DNA from: JBCDGZ01 sp038750655
GTDB taxonomy: Bacteria; Bacteroidota; Bacteroidia; Chitinophagales; Saprospiraceae
DNA: 25,120 nt
Assembly: GCA_038750655.1 (NCBI GenBank)
Contig: JBCDGZ010000118.1
Location: 1-25,120 of the forward strand
Reading direction: 5' to 3'
Numbering within the stretch: position 1 is the first letter of the stretch; each line of letters begins with the position of its first letter. Below the pieces are notes generated by a model. It worked only from the letters and a program-made list of their open reading frames with translations, was not told the DNA's origin and did no database searches. Made by a program: the position numbers and the translations under genes. Below, one piece after another: positions 17,094 to 24,781 of the stretch.

Positions 17094-18116
17094 TTATCCT
17101 TTTTTTCCAAAGCCGTGAAGGTTTTGGTCGATAAACTTTTGGGGAAATTGCTCCACATCGGGGAAGCCCAGGCGTATATCCCGACCATTATGTGGGATGT
17201 AGGCCGTCCCCCAAAGGTAGTCCCAAATGGCAAGCGTCAAACCAAAATTGACTCCATACTTGCGATCGGCAGGTAAGTCATAGGCATGGTGCCAAATATG
17301 CATCTCTGGACTGTTGAACAAGACTTTCATCACCGGCCCTAGCAGCAAGGCTCCTCCGATGGCACCGAGAGGAATGGCCGCCAAGCGCAAAGCTCCCCCT
17401 ACATCATCCAATAAATGAACATCCAGAATCCCTGTATAAGCCACCAATCCCAGCAAAGTACCTAACACGCCGCCTGTTACCCAGCCGGGTACACTGATAT
17501 TTGAATGGTTATAATGCCCGACGGTTAGGGTAAAAATATGGATGATAAAAAAGTCGTGTAGGCCGATTCCTAGTAGGGCTAGCGGAATGTACTCGATACT
17601 GCGATAAACAATGTTTTCCATCCAATGGTAGCGCAGGTGCGCCGCAAAGCCCATCTGCTCGACGGAATGGTGTACTTTATGGAATTCCCAGAGGGTCGGT
17701 GATCGGTGCAACAGCCGATGAATCCACCATTGTACAAAGTCACGTACCACAAAGCCCGTGAGCAGAATGGCCCAGGCTGGCCAATATTGCATAGGATTGA
17801 AAGACTGGATTGAAACGCCCGTTAAGACCCTAAGGCCGTCATCAAAGAGGCGGACCACCACGTCGGAGGCTGCATTGTAGATGATCAACCCAAAGAGGAA
17901 AAAATTAAAGAACATATAGAAAAAGTCCAGCCAAAAGTCTTTTCGGAAGGTCTGTTGCTTTTTTCGCCAAGGTGATAGGTATTCAACTATAAAGAAAAAG
18001 GCGGAGACCAACAGCAGCCAATAAAAATAGTTGGACCAGTCAGGTTCGATAATCTCTCCCCACAGATAGCCGGCGTAGCTTTTATAGCCGTTGATAAATA
18101 CTTTGATATATTCCAT
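17094..18116 (-). CDS. Sterol desaturase / fatty acid hydroxylase family membrane protein
   Basis: A 340-residue multi-pass membrane protein with the di-iron histidine boxes of the family: HRLLH (133-137), HKVHH (146-150) and HIWHH (273-277), plus intervening GHYNHSN (200-206). Hydrophobic helices flank the boxes (about 30-48, 62-82, 112-128, 175-200, 215-262). Members hydroxylate or desaturate sterols, fatty acids, carotenoids or alkylglycerols using O2 and an electron donor; the substrate here is unknown. It is the last gene of a leftward operon: the cytochrome stop lies only 9 bases upstream of this ATG. The cytochrome could be the electron donor, but that is inference from position only. 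Confidence 0.93.
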   Translation of the reverse strand: MEYIKVFINGYKSYAGYLWGEIIEPDWSNYFYWLLLVSAFFFIVEYLSPWRKKQQTFRKDFWLDFFYMFFNFFLFGLIIYNAASDVVVRLFDDGLRVLTGVSIQSFNPMQYWPAWAILLTGFVVRDFVQWWIHRLLHRSPTLWEFHKVHHSVEQMGFAAHLRYHWMENIVYRSIEYIPLALLGIGLHDFFIIHIFTLTVGHYNHSNISVPGWVTGGVLGTLLGLVAYTGILDVHLLDDVGGALRLAAIPLGAIGGALLLGPVMKVLFNSPEMHIWHHAYDLPADRKYGVNFGLTLAIWDYLWGTAYIPHNGRDIRLGFPDVEQFPQKFIDQNLHGFGKKG

Positions 18117-18125
18117 AATGGATCA

Positions 18126-18620
18126 TTATTCTTCTTCCTCTAAAACGTACCATTCGGCAATTTCCAGTGCTCGGCGGCGGCCGATGGCCTCCGGAGCGTA
18201 GTGCTTAGCGAGATAATCCAAAATTCGCTCCTCACTTTCTCCTAACTCCCAAAGCCCCTGGCTTTGCTGCATCCAGCGAATCATATCCTTCCACCCCTGG
18301 CGGCTGGCGCGGTTTTGAATCACCAACTTGGCCGAATGACAGGTGGTACAAGTCCCCTTGACCAGTTCAAAACCTTCGGCAACTATCAGTCCGGTACGCA
18401 GGTGAATGCCGTTTTCTATTTTATCCCAATCCTCCTCCAGGGCCATCCCTCCTCCTGATTCAATCAACTCGGGTCGCTCCAAGCTGGCTTTAAAGGCTTC
18501 ACCGAAAGGGATGTAAAGCAAAATCATTCCACTTCCCAATACAATAAACGCAGCCAATCTGGTGACAGTTATGTACAGTTGGCGACGAAATCTGCTATGT
18601 ATATCTCCATTAGACCCCAT
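18126..18620 (-). CDS. Membrane-anchored monohaem cytochrome c (SorB-like)
   Basis: A 164-residue protein with one N-terminal hydrophobic segment (about 18-38) that can act as signal anchor, then a small cytochrome c domain. The haem-binding motif CTTCH is at 91-95, followed by GWKDMIRWMQ, where M113 or M116 could be the axial ligand, and by LDYLAKHYAP, the usual C-terminal helix. The ATG (18618-18620) overlaps the TAA of the molybdoenzyme gene by one base (TAATG), indicating coupled translation. In SorAB-type sulfite dehydrogenases such a cytochrome takes electrons from the molybdenum subunit on the periplasmic side. That role is inferred from motif plus neighbour. Confidence 0.87.
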   Translation of the reverse strand: MGSNGDIHSRFRRQLYITVTRLAAFIVLGSGMILLYIPFGEAFKASLERPELIESGGGMALEEDWDKIENGIHLRTGLIVAEGFELVKGTCTTCHSAKLVIQNRASRQGWKDMIRWMQQSQGLWELGESEERILDYLAKHYAPEAIGRRRALEIAEWYVLEEEE

Positions 18621-19939
18621 TAGACGACTTTTATGGCGATTCGATGGCAGGCATTATTGAGATAGCCCTTGGGATTCCACCCCGGCAGCAACATCGGCTG
18701 GCTACTGCCCTGGCTATCTCTGGCCCGTGCCCATACTTCATAATATCCTTTTTGCGGAAAATCGACCTTTGCGCTGAAGCTTTGCCAGGCGAGCCGGTTG
18801 GCGGCTGGCAGCAGCTGGCAGGGCTTCCAAGTCATCCCGAAATCGATGGAATAGTCGACGGCGGCGGCGGCCAGTTCGCCGGCCCAAGCCTTCCCGCGTA
18901 TTGATAGCCGACGCCCTTCCTTGATCATAGCCCCTGATTGGGGGTAAGTGAGCAGCGACTTGACCGGCATGGATTCAATGATGCACATGTCTTCGTCCTT
19001 GACTTTGGTGCCCGGCGCTACGGGCCGACAAGGTACTCGGTAGGATTGCCCGCCCATTTTGGGGCCGTCGTGTACTTGGTCGCGGACGCTGATGCGCTGT
19101 AGCCATTTGCCAGACGTAGAGGCGGGCCAGCCGCCGAAGACCAAGCGCAGCGGATAGCCATTGAGCCAGGGCAGTGGCGCTCCGTTCATGGCCCAGGCGA
19201 TGAGGGAATGCTCATCGAGGGCTTTGGCGATGGGGACGCCACGGGAGATGACGACCTTACTGGTGTCGCCACTGAGGTGCTGGTCCTTGCCATAGTAGCC
19301 GATGTAGAGGGCTTTGCTGGTCATTCCGACGTCTTGTAGCACATCGGCTAGCCGGACACCGGTCCAAGCGGCGCAGCCTATGGCTCCCATCGACCATTGG
19401 TTGCCCTTGGCGGGCGGATTGAATTCTTTGCGTCCATTACCTCCGCATTCGAGGGTCAGCTGGTAGGTATGGTGGCGAAACTGGGCTTTGAGTTCCGTCA
19501 GGGTGTAGGTCTTGGATTGTCGGGCGGCCTCGCCATCGATGGTCAGGGTCCAGGTACTGGGGTCGATGGTGCTTTGTTGGGGAGGTAAGCCGTTGTTGCG
19601 TACGAAGAACAGATCGGCTGGAGTTAGTGGATCGTCTAGCAGGTGAGGCGGTGTTTCGGCGTTGATGGGGCGGTCATTGAGCACGATGAGGCCGGGCGCT
19701 TTGCCGGGGAGGGCGAAGGCTTCGCTGCTGTGGGCCAGGGCGGCAGGGATGAGGCCAGCGGGAAAGTGCTCGGCGAAGACGATGGGGGCGCCCAGTACGG
19801 TGGCCATGGCGACGAGGGCGCTGCGCCGTAGGAACCCGCGGCGGCTGAGGGCCTGAGGCTTTCGCCCCCATAGCTGCTCATCAGCCTGGAGAGGGTCCTG
19901 CGCGTAGAGTCGATGTATTCCTATTTTGCGGGAAGCCAT
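18620..19939 (-). CDS. Sulfite oxidase-family molybdopterin enzyme (SorA-like, Tat-exported)
   Basis: A 439-residue protein. A Tat signal SRRGFLRR (32-39) precedes a hydrophobic stretch and AALAHS, a plausible cleavage site. The molybdopterin-binding domain contains FFVRNNG (111-117) and the cofactor-ligating Cys in LTLECGGNGR (C165). Later LPWLNGYPLRLVFGGWPA and KWLQRI are family motifs. The C-terminal part (from about 325) is the Ig-like dimerisation domain (VDYSIDFGMTWKPC, YEVWARARDSQG). It is expected to oxidise sulfite to sulfate in the periplasm, although related enzymes use other substrates. First gene of a three-gene leftward operon, one-base overlap with the cytochrome gene. The long pre-Tat extension (31 residues) is slightly unusual; no better start is seen. 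Confidence 0.93.
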   Translation of the reverse strand: MASRKIGIHRLYAQDPLQADEQLWGRKPQALSRRGFLRRSALVAMATVLGAPIVFAEHFPAGLIPAALAHSSEAFALPGKAPGLIVLNDRPINAETPPHLLDDPLTPADLFFVRNNGLPPQQSTIDPSTWTLTIDGEAARQSKTYTLTELKAQFRHHTYQLTLECGGNGRKEFNPPAKGNQWSMGAIGCAAWTGVRLADVLQDVGMTSKALYIGYYGKDQHLSGDTSKVVISRGVPIAKALDEHSLIAWAMNGAPLPWLNGYPLRLVFGGWPASTSGKWLQRISVRDQVHDGPKMGGQSYRVPCRPVAPGTKVKDEDMCIIESMPVKSLLTYPQSGAMIKEGRRLSIRGKAWAGELAAAAVDYSIDFGMTWKPCQLLPAANRLAWQSFSAKVDFPQKGYYEVWARARDSQGSSQPMLLPGWNPKGYLNNACHRIAIKVV

Positions 19940-19961
19940 GGTCGCTTCAACTTGTTTTATC

Positions 19962-19969
19962 CAAATGTA
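19962..19969 (-). promoter_or_regulatory. -7 box of the sulfite oxidase operon promoter
   Basis: On the minus strand TACATTTG matches TAnnTTTG exactly and lies 22 bases upstream of the ATG at 19939, giving a short leader. No clear TTG is found 19-21 bases further upstream. Confidence 0.45.
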
Positions 19970-20012
19970 ATATTTGTTTACTGATCAGAATAGAAATCCG
20001 CCGACCAAATGT

Positions 20013-20154
20013 TTATTTAATTCAAGTTGCGATTCACTATTAAAAGATTCAAAGCGTCAGATATTTGAATCACCACTACGTGGTTCACAAAATCTTCCTT
20101 TCTTGCCTGCCGGCAGGCAGGTTGAATCTCGTTCATCGCAACTTGGGTTATTTA
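20013..20154. repeat. Palindromic MITE/REP-like element
   Basis: Terminal inverted repeats CAAGTTGCGAT (20023-20033) and ATCGCAACTTG (20135-20145) match over 11 bp. Between them lie GATTCAAA/TTTGAATC (20046-20071), ACCAC/GTGGT (20072-20084) and the perfect palindrome TGCCTGCCGGCAGGCA (20104-20119). TTATTTA occurs just outside both ends (20013-20019 and 20148-20154), possibly a target duplication. No transposase is encoded. GC-rich palindromes of this kind recur in many Bacteroidota genomes (from memory), so it is probably a dispersed repeat. Confidence 0.6.
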
Positions 20155-20352
20155 GACAAATAACAATCTAAAAAAATAGTTATACCACTCCTAGCTAGAC
20201 TATTAAACATAAAAACATTAACCATAATATTTAATCACATTATAAAAATACCTTATTTAGGGTATTGTTCTCAAAGGGATTTCAAAATAATTTTGGAATA
20301 GACTTCTAATCTTCAAAAAGTCTAAGCATACTACTTAGAACTACCACCAACG
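20155..20352. other. AT-rich intergenic stretch
   Basis: No gene is seen. A small hairpin AATACC/GGTATT lies at 20247-20266. The hairpin GTTATTT/AAATAAC (20147-20164) straddles the right border of the palindromic element. Confidence 0.4.
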
Positions 20353-20389
20353 AAAGCCCTGAAACTCTTTCCCGCCGTTTCAGGGCTTT
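20353..20389 (+). terminator. Strong hairpin, possible terminator
   Basis: AAAGCCCTGAAAC (20353-20365) pairs perfectly over 13 bp with GTTTCAGGGCTTT (20377-20389). The following TCTATT is a poor T-run, so termination is plausible but not certain. No gene ends upstream on this strand. Confidence 0.45.
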
Positions 20390-20399
20390 CTATTGGGAT

Positions 20400-20431
20400 A
20401 AAAAAAAGTAAGCCCTTGACTAGCAAGGGCT
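20400..20431 (-). terminator. Minus-strand terminator-like hairpin
   Basis: On the minus strand AGCCCTTG (20431-20424) pairs with CAAGGGCT (20418-20411) around a 5-base loop. TAC and eight T (20407-20400) follow. No annotated minus-strand gene lies upstream (to the right) until 22573, so either an unannotated leftward transcript ends here or the sequence is a relic. Confidence 0.5.
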
Positions 20432-20885
20432 CCCTCTCATGAAAAAAACGAATAATGACTACAAATTTTGACAAACTAAAGCTTCTTTGTGTTTCCTTGT
20501 TCGGTTGTTTTTATAATTATGCTAAATCCTGTCTAGAGCGCACATCAACGGATTGGTCCAACTGATGATAGACCTACCTAATGAATCGCTGTACTTGAAT
20601 TAAAAAGGATATAAATCTCAGAGAAGTAGATGGAGTATAATAAAACTACGATTGTCTTGTTGTTGTCTTACAGTACAAAAGTTGTGCAAATATGGCCAGC
20701 ATTTATTCCAGCTTTTTAGATATTGTGACATAACAATTTTTGATCAATTAAATAATTCGTCTATATATAAAGCACTATAAAACACCTCTACAAAACCACA
20801 TAAAACGTTAATAACCAGCTTATTACGAAAAAACAGAACTCCATCCCCTTTTCCTAATCACAGATAAGCTGTAGAGCAGCCGTAG
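20432..20885. other. Non-coding AT-rich stretch
   Basis: No open frame of coding appearance is seen on either strand. The right end holds GATAAGCT (20863-20870), whose complement AGCTTATC lies at 20904-20911. Confidence 0.45.
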
Positions 20886-21483
20886 CTCACTTTTTTCAAA
20901 AAAAGCTTATCCCTTATCATCAACCCGGCCTTATTTTTTCCGCAAGAAATTGATCGCCTACTCCAAATACTCCGGCAGAAATCGTCGCGGGGAAAAGCAA
21001 AAAATTTGTACCGACTCTTTATCAAGCGAAATACTCATATTTGTAAAAAGCAGTATTGTATTCTTTTCGTACGCTTAGTTCTCAGTGAGCGTATCGATCA
21101 ATAAAGGATAAAAACTGCTTGGAAAGAGTCGGATGTCACCTTGATTGACGGCTCAACTACTACAGAAGAACTCGAAAAAATCTAAAAAACAGGCCCACAA
21201 GATTCAAGGGCTATGGAACTGCTGCCGACAATCGGCATTGCTCAATATAGTTAGTGTACAGTGGCTATAATACTGCAGCTGTACTGAGCAAAGGTCCACT
21301 CGAAAAACTTTACAATTAAACCGCTTTGTATATCGAGTTCTTCTGAACATGCCTGGTACATGTTGTCACCACATCAAGGCAGCATGTCCAGGCCCTTGAT
21401 TATCAACAGAGAACATTTTCAAGATATCATTGAAGTATTGGTGTTTGAGGAAGATAGATTGAGGTCTTCAAAAAAACATAGCG
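20886..21483 (+). pseudogene. Possible decayed coding stretch with in-frame stops
   Basis: One frame (codons starting at 20886) is open for 72 codons and reads protein-like (for example FFPQEIDRLLQILRQKSSRG). It is interrupted by stops at 21102, 21183, 21252 and 21285, with coding-like pieces between them (KESDVTLIDGSTTTEELEKI; MELLPTIGIAQYS; EHAWYMLSPHQG; INREHFQDIIEVLVFEEDRL). It ends by running out of frame into the next gene. No start codon or known family was recognised, and AT-rich non-coding DNA can look like this. An alternative is a structured RNA, see 21011-21132. Confidence 0.2.
21011..21132. other. Branched inverted-repeat structure
   Basis: An outer stem CCGACTCTTT (21011-21020) with AAAGAGTCGG (21123-21132) continues, after a small bulge, with CAAGC (21023-21027) and GCTTG (21117-21121). 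Inside are AATACT/AGTATT (21030-21057) and TACGCTTA/TGAGCGTA (21070-21093, one wobble). Together they form a closed multi-branch fold. Further hairpins follow: TGCCGA/TCGGCA (21223-21237), TTGCTCA/TGAGCAA (21238-21291) and GCCTGG-ACATG/CATGT-CCAGGC (21351-21393). Confidence 0.4.
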
Positions 21484-22599
21484 GTGAAACAAGAAGTACC
21501 AATCATCCACAACGTATGGTTCAGCCCCCGTAAGTATGGCATATTCAGTTGGCGAAAACCAAGTGTTGGCACCCTTGCCATTTCTGACAAGGTACTCTAT
21601 TTCAGAGGTCTAGAGGAAGAGTTTTCCACGGATAAAATTTCCCAACTCCGGCATATTCGAATGCCCGGAGACTTCAGCCGCAACTGGATTGCGATGACCT
21701 ACGAGAAGGCCGTAGGTGTCCCTCGAACGGTCTATTTCGCTGAAGACGCCCGCAGCCTTGGCCTAGGTTGTATCTTGGGCGGCAGCCTCAATCTCTTTGA
21801 CGCACTGCGTTCTGTGCACGATCGCCCTTTCCGTGCAGATGTGGTACTCCTTACCCCCATCGAGGTCGAATACCGGGCGGTACTCCACCATCTCGACAAT
21901 ATCCAAACCATCGAAACCCCTAGGGGCAAGCTGTACACCTATGGTACTTTTCAGGGTACCCACAAGAACTGGAAAGTGGCTGTTGTTCAATCGGGCTCAG
22001 GAATTGGCCCTACAACTGAGGCTGCCCTGCTGGCTGCCGATTTCTTTTCTCCAAAAATTATGATGTTAGTGGGAGTTGCTGGCGGAATACAAAAGGTGAA
22101 AGTGGGAGATATTGTGGTAGGTACTAAGGGCATCAACTACGAATTTGGTAAAGAGGTGAAGGATCGTTTTTTACCCAGAGTCGAATTTGTGCAGCACAGC
22201 AATCGGCTGATCGAACGGGCGAAGTATGTCTATCGTACGCGAAATTGGCTACTCCGCATTCCCCCTCGCAGTGACACCTCAACTTTTCCGAAGAAAAATA
22301 TCGATGTCCACTTCGGTACCATCGCCTCGGGAAATAAGGTACTCACCGATGAGCGTTCGGCTCTGGTGCAACGGATCAAAACCCAATACAACGATGTACT
22401 AGCGGTCGAGATGGAGGCGGCTGGCCTACAAGTGCTGGCCCGCAATCATCCGGGTATCCATACGCTTAATGTTCGCTGTATTTCTGATTTGTTGAGTGAT
22501 AAAGCCAAAAGCGATGCGGAAGGCATTCAATCCATTGCTGCAGACCGGGCTGCCGCCTTTGTTTTTGAGCTGCTATTGACGCAGACAAAGATTAGGTGA
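21484..22599 (+). CDS. Nucleoside phosphorylase/MTAN-fold protein with PH/GRAM-like N-terminal domain
   Basis: A 371-residue protein. Residues 1-110 (VGTLAISDKVLYFRG, DKISQLRHIRM, FSRNWIAMTY, RTVYFAED) show the strand-rich pattern of a PH/GRAM-like domain; this is my reading and not certain. Residues 118-365 are the phosphorylase/nucleosidase fold. They contain LLTPIEVEYRAV (E127/E129 near the MTAN general-acid position), SGSGIGPTTEAALL (170-183), GVAGG (197-201), VGDIVVG, FGTIASGNKVL, the ribose-binding AVEMEAAG (307-314) and RCISD with D335 as the expected catalytic Asp. The nucleosidase centre looks intact. Such domains act in methylthioadenosine salvage but also as effectors in bacterial conflict and signalling proteins; the extra domain favours the latter. 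The start is GTG 21484, since an in-frame TGA lies at 21460-21462 and no ATG intervenes. Confidence 0.87.
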   Translation: MKQEVPIIHNVWFSPRKYGIFSWRKPSVGTLAISDKVLYFRGLEEEFSTDKISQLRHIRMPGDFSRNWIAMTYEKAVGVPRTVYFAEDARSLGLGCILGGSLNLFDALRSVHDRPFRADVVLLTPIEVEYRAVLHHLDNIQTIETPRGKLYTYGTFQGTHKNWKVAVVQSGSGIGPTTEAALLAADFFSPKIMMLVGVAGGIQKVKVGDIVVGTKGINYEFGKEVKDRFLPRVEFVQHSNRLIERAKYVYRTRNWLLRIPPRSDTSTFPKKNIDVHFGTIASGNKVLTDERSALVQRIKTQYNDVLAVEMEAAGLQVLARNHPGIHTLNVRCISDLLSDKAKSDAEGIQSIAADRAAAFVFELLLTQTKIR

Positions 22600-22875
22600 G
22601 TATTTGGGAAAGGAGATGATCAAGGGGGACCGATTTTCGCTCATGGAGGTGGTCGCATCTCCTCCCAGGGGAGTAGAAGTATCGAAGGGGTTCTCGTTGA
22701 TTTTATTGATCTCATTGCTAACCCCCCAAATCCCTGCTACACATAGCAAGATCAGCAGTAGGCCCGCCACGGAAGACAGACGCCCCTTGTACCAAAAGTA
22801 GAACAAGGCTAGCCCCAGTGTAATCAGGAGCAATCTGATGGCCAAAAGCATCGGTATAGATACCCATATCATCAT
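22573..22875 (-). CDS. Small two-helix membrane protein, function unknown
   Basis: A 100-residue protein starting MMIWVSIPM. It has two hydrophobic segments (about 4-27 and 33-50; RLLLITLGLALFYFWY and VAGLLLILLCVAGIW) and a polar C-terminal tail rich in Asn, Ser and Pro. I recognise no family. The frame is open to a GTG at 22938 and to ATG 22896, but a promoter-like TAGATTTG at 22915-22908 would start transcription near 22902, which favours the ATG at 22875 (or 22872). Its last 27 bases overlap the 3' end of the nucleosidase-fold gene on the other strand, a tail-to-tail arrangement that could cause antisense interference. Confidence 0.6.
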   Translation of the reverse strand: MMIWVSIPMLLAIRLLLITLGLALFYFWYKGRLSSVAGLLLILLCVAGIWGVSNEINKINENPFDTSTPLGGDATTSMSENRSPLIISFPKYSPNLCLRQ

Positions 22876-22907
22876 ATACAACTCTTTAAATACCATGAAT
22901 ATATTGC

Positions 22908-22941
22908 CAAATCTATTGATCTGCAATACTAGATGCACAAA
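22908..22941 (-). promoter_or_regulatory. Candidate promoter of the small membrane protein gene
   Basis: On the minus strand TTTG (22941-22938), 22 bases, then TAGATTTG (22915-22908), an exact -7 consensus with a slightly long spacer. Confidence 0.5.
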
Positions 22942-23099
22942 CTTGGGTGACTGTGGTAGGGTGGTAATGTCCTAAAAAACGGGGAAAACCTAAGATAAGG
23001 CAGTGCCCCTTAACGATTAGAAATCAGTGTACTACAAATTCAAAAAAGGGTATTTCAGGCTATATCTCCCTATATTAAAGGAGAAAAAAGCCAAAAATG

Positions 23100-23119
23100 T
23101 AACGAGATACACCTCGTTA
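23100..23119 (-). terminator. Probable terminator of the TPR-like gene
   Basis: On the minus strand TAACGAG/CTCGTTA pairs over 7 bp with a 6-base loop. ACATTTTTGGCTTTTTT follows. It lies about 45 bases after the TAA of the gene at 23164. The T-run is split, so it is called with moderate confidence. Confidence 0.5.
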
Positions 23120-23163
23120 TTATTCTGTTAATCTTTAGTAAATAATACCTAATTCCTTAAAAA

Positions 23164-24612
23164 TCAAACGGCCAGCGCCCGACGGCGGCGATCCAGCATC
23201 CCCATAACGACTTCCCAAAGCGTCTCAAAGGGTACTAGTTCGATTTCCCAGTTGTGGGAAGCATAGACGGGCATTCGCCGGAGCTTCTTGAGCAGTGCGG
23301 AGGTTTCATATTCAATCGTCCGCTTGTGAAAGTCGGCTTTGGCGATGGTGCCGATCATCTGCAAGAAGAGACGGGCCCGGGCGGTAGCTTTATCGCGGGT
23401 GTAGCGATAACGGTAATTCTGCAACTGCTCCATACGATCGATGAACTCTCCGTAGCGTTTTTGTTGCAGCAAAATCATTAGGACGCTGATCAAAATATTA
23501 ATATTGAGTCCTTGCTTATCTGTAGCACTAACGGTGGTTTCGTTGAGGAACTTACCGATACCAAATTTCGCTCTTCCGGTGTAAATCGCTCCAGATTTGG
23601 AGAGGAGGTAAATATAGGAGCCAATGAGTCGCCAGCGTTCCTTGAGAAATTCCGGGACATTTTTTTTCATGGCTTGTTTATAAAAGATATAAGCGTCCTG
23701 GTATTGCCCGCTGTGAAAGGCGAGGATGGTGCGATAGACCATCACAATATGCCAGTTAGCCGGGTTATTAGAAAGTAGGCTCTGGGCTTTTTTGAGGCTG
23801 ACATCGGCTAGTGGAAAATCTTTGAGGGCGGTGAGGGCCAAGCCCCGATAGAGGTTAAACCCAACGAGATAACTAGCAAAGGGCCGTTTATTGTCATAAT
23901 AAGCGATGGCTTCATTACAGGTGTTGACTACCTCCTCGTATTCCTGATGAGCCAGGCTACGTACTACCCGGATGGTTTTGATGAAATATTGAATACGAGC
24001 ATCGTCTGTGTGTTCGACTTCGACTACTTTTTCGATGAAGCCATCCAGCTTTCGGAGGACGGCGTTGGTGTAGCCCGTGGTTTTACTGACCAGCAGGGTA
24101 ACCTGGGCGAAACAGTGTTCAGCCACGGCCCGAGCGTTTAGTATGGTTAGATGGCGATCGCAGACCTTAGCGTACTTTTTGTACAATCGGGCATTTTGAA
24201 TAATGGAATAATGCTTACTGAGTACCATAGCCAGCTCGTAGGCGACATAGGTCAGCTCGTATTTTTCGGCAATAGCCAGAACGGCTCGGGCTCGGCTGAT
24301 CCCTGCCTCGCGCATTCCTTTATGGATAAGGATAAGGCTAGCGGCTCTCCCCTTCTGGCAATTGTGATAAGCTTTTTGTACCTCAGATTGCCCGTAATTG
24401 CCCATCAGCACCAGGCTTTCCAGTACTTTCTGGGTGTTTTTCTTCAGTTTGTCGTAGTTGCGCTGAGACTTAAAGTCAAAAAGTGCTTTCGCTTGCTCAT
24501 CGTTCTGTACCGTTTCCGCCCGAATCTCTCGAACCAGCAGCGCCATATTTCCTTTCAGTAAATCTAGCAACCCCTTATCAATAAAAGATAAGTAAGATTT
24601 TATAACCTCCAT
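23164..24612 (-). CDS. TPR-like helical-repeat protein, function unknown
   Basis: A 482-residue, largely helical protein with no signal peptide, membrane segment or DNA-binding motif visible. Residues about 247-280 (YLVGFNLYRGLALTALKDF..ADVSLKKAQSLL) and 286-317 (HIVMVYRTILAFHSGQYQDAYIFYKQAM) have the size and residue pattern of tetratricopeptide repeats. Weaker ones probably cover 100-240. The N-terminal FIDKGLLDLLKGNMALLVREIR segment and the C-terminal NWEIELVPFETLWEVVMGML segment look distinctive. It may be a cytoplasmic scaffold or peptide-sensing protein, but nothing in the sequence fixes this. It is divergent from a 50-residue peptide gene, with 169 bases between the start codons. Confidence 0.8.
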   Translation of the reverse strand: MEVIKSYLSFIDKGLLDLLKGNMALLVREIRAETVQNDEQAKALFDFKSQRNYDKLKKNTQKVLESLVLMGNYGQSEVQKAYHNCQKGRAASLILIHKGMREAGISRARAVLAIAEKYELTYVAYELAMVLSKHYSIIQNARLYKKYAKVCDRHLTILNARAVAEHCFAQVTLLVSKTTGYTNAVLRKLDGFIEKVVEVEHTDDARIQYFIKTIRVVRSLAHQEYEEVVNTCNEAIAYYDNKRPFASYLVGFNLYRGLALTALKDFPLADVSLKKAQSLLSNNPANWHIVMVYRTILAFHSGQYQDAYIFYKQAMKKNVPEFLKERWRLIGSYIYLLSKSGAIYTGRAKFGIGKFLNETTVSATDKQGLNINILISVLMILLQQKRYGEFIDRMEQLQNYRYRYTRDKATARARLFLQMIGTIAKADFHKRTIEYETSALLKKLRRMPVYASHNWEIELVPFETLWEVVMGMLDRRRRALAV

Positions 24613-24638
24613 ACGTGTTCTCTTTTGCTATTTCAGAT

Positions 24639-24646
24639 CAAAGATA
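24639..24646 (-). promoter_or_regulatory. -7 box upstream of the TPR-like gene
   Basis: Minus-strand TATCTTTG matches TAnnTTTG exactly, about 27 bases before the ATG at 24612. No TTG at the proper -33 distance was found. Confidence 0.4.
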
Positions 24647-24781
24647 CAAATTGATTATCAAAGTTTTAGAATTATTTAGCTCACCTAACAATATACTTAT
24701 GCGGTTCTTAGCGGGTACGATTCTGATAAAATCAGTTCCTTAAGAAAGCGATACCTTCGATGTGAACAAAACATCAACACA

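Noticed and set aside
19974..20171. A 65-codon ORF across the palindromic element
   Set aside because: Its protein (with LPAGRQVE) is generated by the palindrome, a kind of spurious ORF common in Bacteroidota repeats.
21011..21393. RNase P RNA, tmRNA or SRP RNA
   Set aside because: None of the conserved core sequences of these RNAs are visible in the hairpin-rich region.
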